Positions 28,420-41,994 of a stretch of DNA of 64,000 bases are shown here, one piece after another; within the stretch, counting starts at the first letter, position 1; each line of letters starts with the position of its first letter. This stretch comes from Atrina japonica (Eukaryota > Mollusca > Bivalvia > Pterioida > Pinnidae). The stretch lies in contig BROG01000450.1 in NCBI GenBank assembly GCA_030159075.1, positions 1 to 64,000 on the forward strand, given 5' to 3'. Both the position numbers and the translations under genes were made by a program. The notes beneath the pieces are model-generated. The model was not told the DNA's origin. It did no database searches and was given only the letters and a program-made list of their open reading frames with translations.

Positions 28420-29770
28420 CGAAAGCCGATTAGTATCAAAGAAAAAATCAAAATTATCTCGTAATTACGAGATAATTATGTCGTAATAACGAGAAAAGAT
28501 CTCGTTATTACGAGATACTTATCTCGTTATTACGAGAAAAGATCTCTTAATTACGAGATACTTATCTCGTTATTACGAGAAAAGATATCGTAATTTCGAG
28601 ATACTTATGTCGTTATTACGACACAATTATCTCGTAATTACGAGAAAATATCTCATTATTACGAGACAGTTTTCTCGTAATAACGAGAAAAGATCTCATA
28701 ATTACGAGATAGTTAGGGATAGGAAATTATAGTTAATTATCTCGTAATATATATATCATAATTACGAAAGCCGATTAGTATCAAAGAAAAAGTAAAATTA
28801 TCTCGTAATTACGAGTATACGAAAGCCGATTAGTATCAAAGAAAAAATAAAATTATCTCGTAATTACGAGATAGTTATCTCGTCGTTACGAGAAAAGATC
28901 TCGTAATTACAAGATAATTATGTCGTTTTTACGAGAAAAGATCTCGTTATTTGAGATAATTATGTCGTTATTACGAGAGAAAAAACTCGTTATTACGAGA
29001 TAGTGTTCTCGTAATAACGAGAAAAGATCTTATAAAAAAAAAGAAATTATAGTGACGCGGACCCAAAATGTTAACATTTTCGGTCCTACCGGACGCATTT
29101 TGGTTGTTATACGATAGCGGTCATAATTCTGTGCAAGCGTAATGCTGCCATGTGTAAAAATATATAATCCCGAAATTTCGAGTTATTATCTCTAAATTTC
29201 GTTATTATATTGAATTTTCGAGTTATCTACTTTGATTTTGAGAGTGGTATTAATGGATGCATTCAGTTCTGGTCAGTACAACAATTGGTCAGAGACCTAC
29301 GTGAAGCCATTGGAATCATAATCTTGTACATTAGTGATTGATCATATAACACTGATTAATTTTACCTCAATATCTGGACAAATGTTCCAATATCTCAAGA
29401 AAAAATTAAGAAAATTTATTGTGTATAATTTATGTTTACTTGAGTTAAAGAGAATTTAATTTGCTCAATTATAACGATTAATTAGATATCGACATAACCC
29501 TTATGTCAACCATCGTTGCCAATGACCAAGACATATTTGGTCATTATTAGAATAATAAAATTTCATGTTTTTGTTTCCATTATCAAAATGATGAAAATAT
29601 TACATACACACACTGAAAATTTCGAATTATTATCCCGAATTTTCTTTTCTCGTAATGACGACATAATTATCTCGCAACTACGAGATCTTTTCTCGTAATC
29701 TCGTAATTACGAGATCTTTTCTCGTAATAACGAAATAATTTTATTTTTCTTTGATACTAATCGGCTTTCG
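28420..29770. mobile_element. Foldback element built of TCTCGTAATTACGAGA palindromes
   Basis: The element is framed by CGAAAGCCGATTAGTATCAA (28,420) and its complement ending at 29,770. The left 600 bp and right 130 bp are composed of about 20-bp palindromic units such as TCTCGTAATTACGAGA and TCTCGTTATTACGAGA. Two further copies of the terminal sequence lie inside, near 28,766 and 28,814, suggesting nested insertion or internal duplication. No coding region is seen. It ends 228 bp before the start codon of the dioxygenase gene. Confidence 0.75.
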
Positions 29771-29997
29771 TACTTTTCTACATTACACCGGCTCGGGAAA
29801 AAATGCGATATGTTCCGAATCTACTTTCTATTTGTGGAGTTCATCGGAAGTAGGGAATTGCTATGAACTATGTGGTTGTGTAGCCTTGACATGCTATAGG
29901 CACAGGTATAACGGCGCACTTTTTGTCCTTTAATTTTTTTAAAAGTCTTTGTGTTGTGTTTGATCGGTTGATAGAAGTACATTTTAGGATAACAACA

Positions 29998-32900
29998 ATG
30001 TCGAATAGTCCACAGACTAAGAAGAGAACCGACATGAGTACCCCGATTATTTACAATACCGACAAATGGATAGAGGAAAACAAGAAATTTTTCAATCCAC
30101 CAGTGTGTAATAAAATGATGTAAGTAAACACGTAGATATATAACATATGTTTTGTCGAATGCGTGTACACTATATCATTCAGAACACATATCGGGGACAT
30201 TATGACCCTTATGGATGAAGGACAACTTGTCTTGTAGGCATAAAGTGTATAAATATGAAGATATTGCGACAAGTCGCACCTGTCGTATATAACGTACAGT
30301 CGTATACATGCAAATGATACATATATAACAGCTTGTCATTGGTTTTATATTCATTTTAAAGGCATACATGTATTGGTGTGATATCATTTGTGTGATCGAT
30401 GCCTACCCTAGTTACAAATGCAATGATGAACGAATTTTACTATTTTTATTTTCTTTTCCAGAAAAATCAAAATAGTAAAATACCTGCTAGGTTACAGCTG
30501 TAACTAGGCCTAATCATGACTTTAAATCAATAAATGTGTCTACACCATTTACAGGGTTAATGTTGGCACATAATAAATTTCCAAAACATTTTTATGTCCA
30601 TAATACAGGGATAAATAAACATTTTTGGGACAAGGTCCTGTACCCTCCCAATTGGGAATTTTACATTGCAATAGACCATAGTGGAAAAAAAGGTAACTAT
30701 GGTAATTTAATTCATTTTGCTTTTCTTATTTAAGTGACAACATGGTTTTTCATCTGATGACTTCAAAGTGAAGTTTATACATATACAATTAAAGTATTTT
30801 TCCTTTTTATTGTTTAATACAGAATGTGAATGACAAAGTAAACATAATTTGGAAATTTTACTCTAAATTGGGAAAATATAGCAGATTCTTCATTGGGAAT
30901 GGGTCCTTTTATAGGACCCACATGTTGATGATATTTATCCCTGTAATAATTAACATTATATTAATATTTGACTTAATTTTGGGGGATATGGGAGGGGCAT
31001 TAATTAATTTGCAAAACAGTCTAGATTTTTTCTCTCAAACAGTAAAATGGTTTATTATAGTACATGATAAAAATATGGTTATATATATTTATCAGTGACA
31101 TTTGGTTCAGGGATACATGTATACTAAGTAATACCATACATATTATATAATGTAAGAAAAATTATATAAATCTTGTAATCTTCTTCAGGTTTTGGCCCAT
31201 ATCATAATCATGTTTGGTCACAGTATTAACAGTCATAAAGGGGCCTCCGTGGCCGAGTGGTTAGAGCATTGTGCTTTAAATCACAAGGCCTCTCACCTCT
31301 GGTTTGAATCCCGCTAGGGTAATTTCGAAATAAGTGGAAAAGTTTGCCAGTTTTCTTGCGGAAAGTCGATGGTCTTTACCCGGGTAACCGGGGTTTCTCC
31401 TCCACCAACAAAAACTGGACGCCATCATATGACTGAAAAATTGTTGAGTATGGCGAAAACAAAAATCAAATCAAATCAAATTACAGTCATACATGTAGCT
31501 AAAAAAAAAATATTTGAATACATGTATTTGTAAACAGTGTTTCTATTTACATGTACAGGTCTACCAGGGTAAAGTGGCACATCCGGGGTTGTCAAAAGTC
31601 AAATGACTACAATCTTTTCTCCAATCTTTTTTCGCCTTGCACAGATTCCGTGCATTATTGAAACTCTTATATTTTTGTGTTGACAAGTACAGGTCTACCA
31701 ACAGGGGCGACAAGCCACTCGTCTTATATTTTTGTGTTGACAAGTACAGGTCTACCAACAGGGGCGACAAGCCACTCGTCATATTTTTGTGTCGACAAGT
31801 ACAGGTCTACCAACAGGGGCAACAAGCCACTCGTCATATTTTTGTGTCGACAAGTACAGGTCTACCAACAGGGGCAACAAGCCACTCGTCATCACAAAAG
31901 TAGTAGAGATTTAGTAATGCATGTAGTTCATACAAGGCAATTATGTTTCACCTGTACAACCTAATTTTGGTATCGGTTTGGTTTTTGACTCTATCCTAGA
32001 TGTGCCACTTTACCTTGGTACACCTATAGCCTATGACCTGTTATGATTTAATTTAGGCTCGTTGTGCTTGCAAACATGTGCCAATTTACTGTGGTAGAAC
32101 TATAGGCCATTACTATATGGTAGTAAGATGGGAAAAATTCTTGTATCTAAAATTGATTGAAAGAGTTAACGAGTTAAATTTGTGGTGAATTTACAAATAT
32201 TTATATATTTACTTGTTATATATGGAGAAAATCCTATCAACTTAGACTGAGACAGCTATATCAAAGTGAAGCTAGTGCACTGTGTGAGATTATAAAGGGG
32301 AGGCAACTTGACTGTCGATTTTATTTATTTTTTGAAATAGGATGCGAGTTAGCTATAATTTATCACCCATCTCATCCAGGACTGGAGGATGACTGATGAT
32401 AGCTGACTTCTTCCACATTACTTTGACAAGCACATTAAACATGTATACTGTATATGCTTATGGATACATGTAGTAATTTTGCATTAGTTCTACATGTTGA
32501 TAGTTAATAGTAAGTCCTCGATCAAATATCAAAGGTCCTGGTTCACAAAATCTACTGTTGTTTCTAATCAAAAATTGTTTCTTTTTACTTAAGAAAATAC
32601 CATTTATTGAATTGTTTCACAAATTATATACATTTGTACCTACTCACCCTTGAGCAACAAAGTCTTGAGATGCTTTATAAGTTCCTTATCTTTATTATTC
32701 ATAAAACCCATACAAAAATAGCAAACTTTAGGTTCTTTGCTTATCTTTATATCTTTCAGTAGATGTAGTTATGTTAAAATCATCAAGTAATTACCAAAGG
32801 TAAATGTAAGTGTCAGCAATGTTAGCTCATCAACCCCTGAAAAATAATGGACTCTTCTGTAAATCAATAATGTGTCTTTAGGGGTGAATTAGGAATTTAA

Positions 32901-34105
32901 ATTATTTACAGGCACAATGAAGGACAGATGAAAATGTTCTATGTTGGAGGACCGAATCAGAGAAAAGATTACCATATAGAGGAAGGTGAAGAGGTAGGTT
33001 GTGTGTATAGGTTTTTCTGTAACTGGAGTTCTCGAGCTCTGTGTTGCTGGGCCTAAAATAAAATTTTAATTGTTTGATGTTGCCTGCAAACCCACCCAAA
33101 ATGCTACCACCCAAATTATTTTTTCATATTTTTTGTATCCAGATTTTTTTTTTTTTCGGGTCAAGTTCCATCAACCAATCTTTAATTGCTTGTTTCTTTA
33201 AAATATTGTTTACAAACATCAATCACAAACTAGAAGCTCCTTCCTAGACCAGGTGAGCATATGATATATACCTGGATACACATATCAATCTTTCTTCACC
33301 TGAAGTGTATATGCCAGAATTTACATTGCATTAAAATGTTTACAAAGAATGAAGCAGGTATTAAAGCATACCATTCTTGCTTTGTTTGATTTCCTTTTCT
33401 TGAAAAAAAATTACCTACCTACCTACCCACACCGGGAAGGCATGGACAGGCAACACCAAACAAACTGATTTTTAATAGTGGCCTTATCTATATCATGAAG
33501 TCTCTCGCCTCTCGATCTAGTTAGCATGGGTTCAAGTCTCGCTGGATTCTAAGCTGATTCTGTGAGAATTTAGTTTGCCAGTTTACTATAAATAGTAGGC
33601 AGGGATCTTGTCCCAAGCTGACTCCTCCGCCATTAAAAACTGGCCACCATCATATAACTAAAAAATTGTTTTGTTAGGCATAAAACATCATTTAAACAAA
33701 CAAACAACAATTATCTAAAGACTTTATTTCTTATTTGTATACATATACATGTAGAGTGTTCATCTACAAAGTAAGGAAAGTATCGAGCAGTTGTCTCTTA
33801 ACAATTTAGTGACTGCTGCTTGATGGTTGCCATGGTTGATGGTTTGATCCCTGTTGTACAAGCTGACAGTCTGATGGTAATGTATGTACTCTTGGACTTA
33901 TCATATATAAGGCCTCTTTCACAGAAAACCAGCAATATTCAGCTGAAAATGTTTTTTTTCCTAACTAAAATACACTCATTATAGACAAACAGCTACATGT
34001 AACATGTCTGTATCTTGGACTGTTGTTTTTCTTTTTTCTTTCTATCCCCTCTCTCTCTTTCTCTCTCTCTATTTCTGTATCTCTCTCTCTCTTTCTCTCT
34101 CTCTA

Positions 34106-34165
<60 letters not shown>

Positions 34166-34771
34166 CTCTCTGTATATTAATATATTTATCAATTATCAAA
34201 TACAGTTTGTTTTTATTGGGAAAAAACTGAATTCCTGGTTAATCTTTCCTGTGATTTGTAAGAAAATGAAAAAACACATTGATTTTACATACACTGCTTT
34301 CATTTTCAGCTGTTTTATATGCTTAAAGGAGACATGTGTCTGAAAGTGGTTGAACAGGGAAAGCACAGAGATGTGCCAATCAAGGAAGGGGAGGTAACTG
34401 GTATTTATTTCTAAAATTCAGAGATGAATAATTTTGGGGACGTATTCAGGTTTTCCTCTGAAATCATCTTAAAACATCAGCAATGTGAGAAAGTCATTTT
34501 GTATTAATACTGTGGTTTAAAAATTAACTTAATAAGTAGATTCTTCAGAGGAACTTCAGTTGTACAATGTATATAGATGTACATGGAAATGTACAGTGTA
34601 ACTTGTATATACCTGCCTTAGTGACACAAGAAAACTGGCCTTATATATGGAGGTGCTCTTTACATAAAGGTTGATTTGTACACAGATAGTACTATTGGGG
34701 ACACCAAAAAATGGTCTTTGTGACCAGGTGGTCTTTATACACAGGTGGTCACTAAAGCAGGTTTTACTGTA

Positions 34772-34821
<50 letters not shown>

Positions 34822-37800
34822 CGTACCTGTCCTTAAAAGGGCACCTGCTCTAATAAGGGCACCCCTGGATATTTTGTTCTTGCAGGTCTATTGACTGTCT
34901 GAAAAAAATTTACCTTTTTATTTTTAATTAGTTTACCGGTAGATTACCGCTTGACATCATCATACCTTTTTCTTTTTGGTGCAATAAATATCAACTATAC
35001 CTGCAAAATTGCAAAAGAACATAGCAGTGCATAAATATCTAAAATGACCTAATAGCAAACTGTTTAGCATAAAAAAGAAATCTAAAAGATTTTCTATCAA
35101 ATGAGAGTTTTATAGAATAAAATAAATCATGCACAATTATTGTGACAGTTGCTTATTTATCAAAATGTGCCAAAAATTTCAGGAAGAGAGAGTTTCTTAT
35201 CAGATGTTTTATGGTTAACATATCACTGCCACTTTTATAATTTGATTGGAAAATTTTTTACTTCATGTCAAAAACAACTAGGTCCATACATTTGCATGGA
35301 ATGAGTCTACACATGTACGTGTAATTTCTTTTGTATGTCAGTTTAATTCAGGGTTTCCACATTACTTGAAAAGTGAGAAAAAAATGTCATTTTGGTCAGG
35401 GGAAAAATTATTTTCAGAAAAGTCAGGAGTCATGGAAAAATAAAATTCTAAGAACATTTTCATATTTCTGTGGCTGTGGCAGTCTTCCAGCAGTATAAAT
35501 TTTATAAAAATTGGTTTGATGAAAAAAGATTACAATTATGGGTGGATTGGATGGCTGTAGGGAAGGTGGAGAGCAAAACATTAGGTGGTATTGGTCAGTG
35601 AAAAATAGGATTTGGTTAGTGAAAAATCTGTGAGAAGTCAGGGAATTTTATTTTCTCAACTAAGTGGCAACCCTGTAATTGATGGAGACATTTCACAACA
35701 TTTATTTCTGAGTATGAATTGTAATTCAATTAGTTGTGCTATACACATATACTGGTGTTGTTTACTACTTGTAGTTGACAACAAATTCCAGTATTTGTTT
35801 TTTAAAAACAAATGAATTATTTTCTAATTTTTTTTTACAATTTACACAGATCTTCCTGTTACCAGCATGTATTGCACACTCTCCTCAGAGACAGGCAAAC
35901 ACCATCGGGCTGGTTATCGAGAGAGATCGTGACCCAGAAGAACAAGATGGTCTGAGGTAAAAGGTTTTTGTTACAAGCTCGCATTGTTTGACTGGTATGT
36001 TATCTTAATGGCTCGCTTGGGGTCAACAGTCATTAGAATTGTTTTCTATTTTCACAGGGCAAATAGTCTGGAAATCTACCAGTGGGAATCTCAGTTGTCA
36101 AAATGAATGTACAGGTGACTTTCAATGGCTCGAACGTCGCAACCTCGACAGGTCCCGAGGTTTTGTACAGGACGCAATTTTTTTCCTTCATAAATTAAGT
36201 ACATGTAAATTAACTATCAACCATCAAAACCTCAAAAGTTTTTGAAACGTAAAAGTGGATTCAAAATCTCAATTCATATATTCCTTTTATATTTGACTCT
36301 CGAAACCTCAAAGAACAAGTCATTTTTGGTGAATTCAAAAAAAGTCAATGCCGTAATGCAGAACAACACCTGGATCCTTACCTGGTCAATCAAACAAAAT
36401 GTGTTTTGTTAACTGGGTGACAAGTAGGCCCTGAACTAATCAAGGTTGTAATTGACAGTATTGTTAATTAATTAAGATCATTCAAAACGTAATAATTGTG
36501 TAAAGACACGTTATAAACTACTGCAGTACGATTTCGAGTACAAGACAGTAACAAGACTAAGTGTCACATCCAAGTCAATAATAAAGTCTTTTGGGAAAGG
36601 GTCCTATACCCTTTTGTTTGAGAATTTTTCGTTACAATGAGCTAAATTTGGTTAAAAACATAATAGTATTAATAATGGTCATTTTACTAATAAAATTTGC
36701 TCAAAATTGGGAAAGATATAGCTGATTTTGCATTGGGAATGGGTCCTTTTTACCGGACCAACATGTTGATGATATTAATCCCTGGGTAGGTCTAGTTTAA
36801 CTTATGGATCAAGCGACACTGTAAGCTACTGCAACATTATACCCCCTATATATCGAAGACCGTTTATATCCTAATTGGATACATAAGAAAGATAAAATAT
36901 TTACTAGTTTTTTTAAATGTTCGAAAACTACATACAGGTATTTTTTATGACAAAATTCACGTGAATAATGAAAACAAAATCCCTTATTTTGTATAGTAAT
37001 ACAAACCTACATTGGTCAAAATGTTGATTTCCGGAACTCTCAAAACCTCAAACTCTTGAATCCTCAAAGTTTTCCAGTGGTCCTGTGCACTTTGAGGTAT
37101 CGAGAGTCACCTGTATTATTGTATATACTGTATACCTGAAATTTTTCATTCCCATTTGATTTCTGACCTTAGTTGAATGAGCGAATTTAAAACAATGTCA
37201 AAATTTAAAAGCATAATAATTGAAACATGGACATGCATGCTATCGGCAAGACTATGGTGATTTATAGCAAATTTAAGATGGGTGAATACGTTTTCTGAAG
37301 AAAAGGTACGAAAATAACCAAGTGCAAAATTCAGATGTTGTTGTTTAATTATGTACAGTGGAACCTTTGCTATTAAGACCACCCAACTGTCTGACTAAAA
37401 TTGGTCCGATTTGTGAGGTGGTCTCTTAAGTGAGGTTATTTACTCAATAGATATTCATCACAAGACTGAAAACGTTTGGTATGAAATGTGAGGTGGTCCC
37501 TAAGTGAGGTTGTCTTTAGTTGTGGTTCCACTGTATTTGTTTAGATATATACATATAGGTAGACAGGCATTACAATATAAGTCTTTCAGTTCAGACTTGA
37601 AATTGAGGTCTATAGAAGCCGCTCTTTTTCTGCCAAATTTGGGGAAAATGCCATTGGTGACACAATTTGGAATTTTAATGGGAATTTATGTCAAATTGGG
37701 ACAAAATTGTTTATGCACATGGAAACTACAGAAAAAGGCCTGAGAAGGCCTGGCACATAGTAGAAGCCATCGGTCCAAAGATTAGATCATGCTTCATAGC

Positions 37801-40800
37801 ACATCAACTGATGACATCTCTATATAAGTGATAAAATTCTTGATTTAGAATATGACTGAAACACTGGAGATGTAGAGCTCATGTGGGGTGTTTGGACAAT
37901 TAAATGCCTTATAAGAAAACGTCCCAGTATCACACTACCCAATATGTTTAGATCTACCAAGGTAAAAAAGTGGCACGTACAGTTCTGTCAAAAACCAAAC
38001 AGTACTATCCATTTTCTAAAAAAATAGGTGTGTTCAAGTAAAACATGACTTCATTCATTACAGTAGCTCTGGTATTTTTGTGTTGAAATTTCCCCTGTCA
38101 CATGTACTTATCCTGTTATGATTTGATGTAGACTAGTGTTTGTAAACATGTGCCAGTTTATCTTGGCAGAACTATAGCAACAATCGACAATCACAAACAA
38201 GATATGAAAACATGTGCCAGTTTATCTTGGCAGAACTATAGCAACAATCGACAATTACAAACAAGATATGAAAACATGTGCCAGTTTATCTTGGCAGAAC
38301 TATAGCAACAATCAACAATCACAAACAAGATATGAAAACATGTGCCAGTTTATCTTGGCAGAACTATAGCAACAATCAACAATCACAAACAAGATATGAA
38401 AACATGTGCCAGTTTATCTTGGCAGAACTATAGCAACAATCGACAATTACAAACAAGATATGAAAACATGTGCCAGTTTATCTTGGCAGAACTATAGCAA
38501 CAATCGACAATCACAAACAAGATATGAAAACATGTGCCAGTTTATCTTGGCAGAACTATAGCAACAATCAACAATCACAAACAAGATATGGTCTTTTAGT
38601 GATCTAAATTTAGAACAAAGCTAATTCATAGAATTAATAGTCCACCACCTGGAGCATACCACCAAGATGTATAAATTGACAAAAACAACTACATGTATCT
38701 ACTTAAGAAGTATGTCTGAACCAAATATGGTAAGCCTAGGTGAAGAAATAACTTACATGTAGATATTGCACAGACAAATGAAACCATCAAAGGGGAATAA
38801 CTCTAGAAATAAGGGTGGTAGGCATACAATTTTTGATGTGACTCTAATATGGGAAGCTTAGGTGAAAAATCAACCTAGATAAGTCACAAGAACAATATAA
38901 AAAGCTGGAATAACTCTAACAATAAGGGTGGTAGGCATGCAATATTTGTATGTGACACTCCATCTTCTTTAGATGTTTACTTGCACCAAATATTGGGAGC
39001 CTAGGTTAAAATGTAACATTAGCAATGGCCCGGACAAAAAATCAACAAAGGGAAGTAACTCTAAACATAAGAATGGTACTAGCATAATTTTTGTATGTGA
39101 CACTTCATCTCCTTTAGATATATATTTGCACCAAATATGGGGAGCCTAGGTGAAAAAAACTTAGCTATGGCTAGGACAAAGAAAATCAACAAAGGGGAGT
39201 AACTCTAAAATAAGGGTGGTACAAGCGTAAATCTTTTGTTTTGTGACACTCCATCTTCTTTTTAAAACATGTATACTTGCACTAAATATAGGAAGCCTAG
39301 TTTTAAAATTAAAGAAGATATGGCCAGGACAAAGGAGAAGGATGGACAGACACAACACATAACTATAGCCCCCACCCCCCAAAACCAGTGGGGGACTAAT
39401 TAGGGATTTCAAATGATAGAGAATATATTATATTGTGTTATATATGTCTCTCTTGATATGCAGACTCCAAAATAACATGAGAGCAATTGTTCAGGTTACG
39501 TGGAGGTTATGACAAATACAAATCACGTAACCTCCTCAATGAATTTCATTTTTAAGTCATCATTATTGCTATTGTAACCTGCAGGTTACGGTCATACCTT
39601 CAATGGCGTAAACTGTAAATGGGTTACGACGATTTCTGTTATTTTGTGGCCTGATATGGTTTAGATTTGATCAGACAAATCCCCCTAAAATGCTGTCAAC
39701 AATAGCTTACATTGTTTTTATGCCAAATTCATCCCAAGAATCAATCCAAAGTCAAAACAGTCCTTTCTCCTAAATGGTTTTGTTGAATAATGGCTCATAC
39801 ACAAGAGTCATAGATGTTGTTATTATGACACTGATATTATCAATGTTTGGGTAGCTTTTGTTGCATAGTTATGTTATTGATTTGAAAAGGATGTCAGATT
39901 TAAAGTTTTCAAGGCATGGTCCTTCAGCTGCTCTACATAAGTTTCATGATTGAATTTGCAGATACTTTGTAGAAAAAGATGGCAAACCAACACTGGAATC
40001 CCTGTATGAGAAATGGTTTCACTGTGAAGACTTGGGTTCACAACTGGCCCCAATCATCAAAGGGTACGTTGGTGTTTATACAAACATTTTGATATGGTAT
40101 GGAATACTAGATATTACTCAAGTGTGCAGACATTTTCTTTATTGACTTGTACTACAAGGATAGGACATTGTTAGCACTGAGAGGCACTGTGTCTTGCTTC
40201 AGTATCAGTTTGATTTCATCAGTGTCTAAACTCATTGTTTTAGACTACCTTATATACTCGAACTTTCATAAGTTTGATGTTGAAGAAATAAGTTTATATA
40301 ATAAGTATAATATTGCATCACCTCAGTCACTGGTCAGAGGGATAAATGAGAAATTAACTTAATTTTACAACAATTAACAAAAAAGCTTTATAACTTATAC
40401 AAATGTTTATGTTGGTTTAGATGTGTTGGCATGAAGGAGTACTTATACTTCAATCTGATCAAGATAAAAGGGTTAGAATTAGTATTGAGTTCCAATGTCA
40501 AGCTCAAAACAAATTAACTTTTGCCAGATCTGGTGACTTTCATTGTAAATTTTGTATTTTGCAGGTTTTTTGCCTCAGAACAATTCAAAACCGGTGTACC
40601 CCTTGCAGGTAAGCATATCATTAGAGTGATCTTTAGGTCTTTAGAGTATACCCTTTTGATCATTTACTGTTTAATGGGGGATCATTGCTCCCTTTTTATG
40701 CCATTATTTTTATATCCCCATTTTGGTAACATGTCGTTAACAATGCAGTTCTGGATGGTAATATATATATATATATATATATCACCTTGGTAACATTTTG

Positions 40801-41922
40801 CAATTAAATATAGGGTGTCACTAGAATACAGTCATTAGTTTTTTATACCCATTATCAGTACCACAAAAGAGTGCATTCTCAGATTGTTATATTAATACCC
40901 TGATTTCATTAATACAAATATGGTAAACTATATTGTTCCATAGAGCACAATTTTGAATTATTAAAGAAATACTTTGATAGTCATTTCCTCATTAAATTTT
41001 TATGATTTATCAGAATTGGTAAACAAAGTCATTATCAGTGTTTAATAATGATTATATATGTATAAGCCGATGATTCAGGACTGCTGATGTTTGAAACTGT
41101 TTTGTTAGAAAATCAAACTTCACAAAATATTTATATAAAAATTCAGATCCATTCATGTAATTAATCCTCTGAAAGTCTTCTGTGAAATACTTCATTTTAA
41201 AAGACATTTTTTCCTAATTTAGGGACAATACCTGAGAATCCACCTATCGTTCTTGATTCCAAAACAAAGCTTCAAGACCCATTCAGTCTGGCTAACTTTA
41301 TTGAAGACAACAAATCAACCCTGGAAGAAAAAGGATCTGTAAATATATTTGGCAGTGATGGTGGCAGTCAGTTTCAGGTATGATCTCATGTTCAGCATTC
41401 AACACACGATTGTTCTTACCGGTAATCTTACTGTATCATGGCACTTTATTTGTTGATTAATTTTTCTCTGTGGAAAATTAACTAAGAAATAAATAGTTGC
41501 ATGCTTCATTTCTTAAGAGGAGTATTCAAGAACAGTTGTATGATAGCATGGAGCTTAATTTGTCAATATCTAGGGGAAGATAGATAATACTTAAATATAA
41601 AATCATTGCATCATCTGTCTTTAAATTTTATCGAGAATTAATTTGCTTCATGCTGCATTTCTATTTTCAAAGAGGAGCATGCAAGAACAATTGTAAGGAA
41701 GCATGGTATTTATCATTGCTTTTCGTAACTTTTGTCATTTTCATCTATTTATAATTGCTGGTTTTTATTTTTACAATTTACTTTGAAACCAGTGCTGCAC
41801 TAATTGATTAGAAATATAAAACCTGTCATTTTCTTTGTGTTTTTGTAGGTTGATTTGTTTGCAGAAGGAGAAAACACAGGGAAATGTGACAGAGCAGAGA
41901 CTCTCATTTGGCAGATTGTAAG

Positions 41923-41994
<72 letters not shown>

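Noticed and set aside
28440..29040. TCTCGTAATTACGAGA repeats as a CRISPR array
   Set aside because: Units are back-to-back palindromes without unique spacers, in a eukaryotic genome.
31238..31330. Functional tRNA genes at the SINE heads
   Set aside because: The tRNA-like part keeps the promoter boxes but is followed by the common SINE body and tail, and it recurs with insertion footprints.
34000..34343. Arg/Glu-rich and Ser/Leu-rich ORFs
   Set aside because: Translations of a (CT)n microsatellite in an intron.
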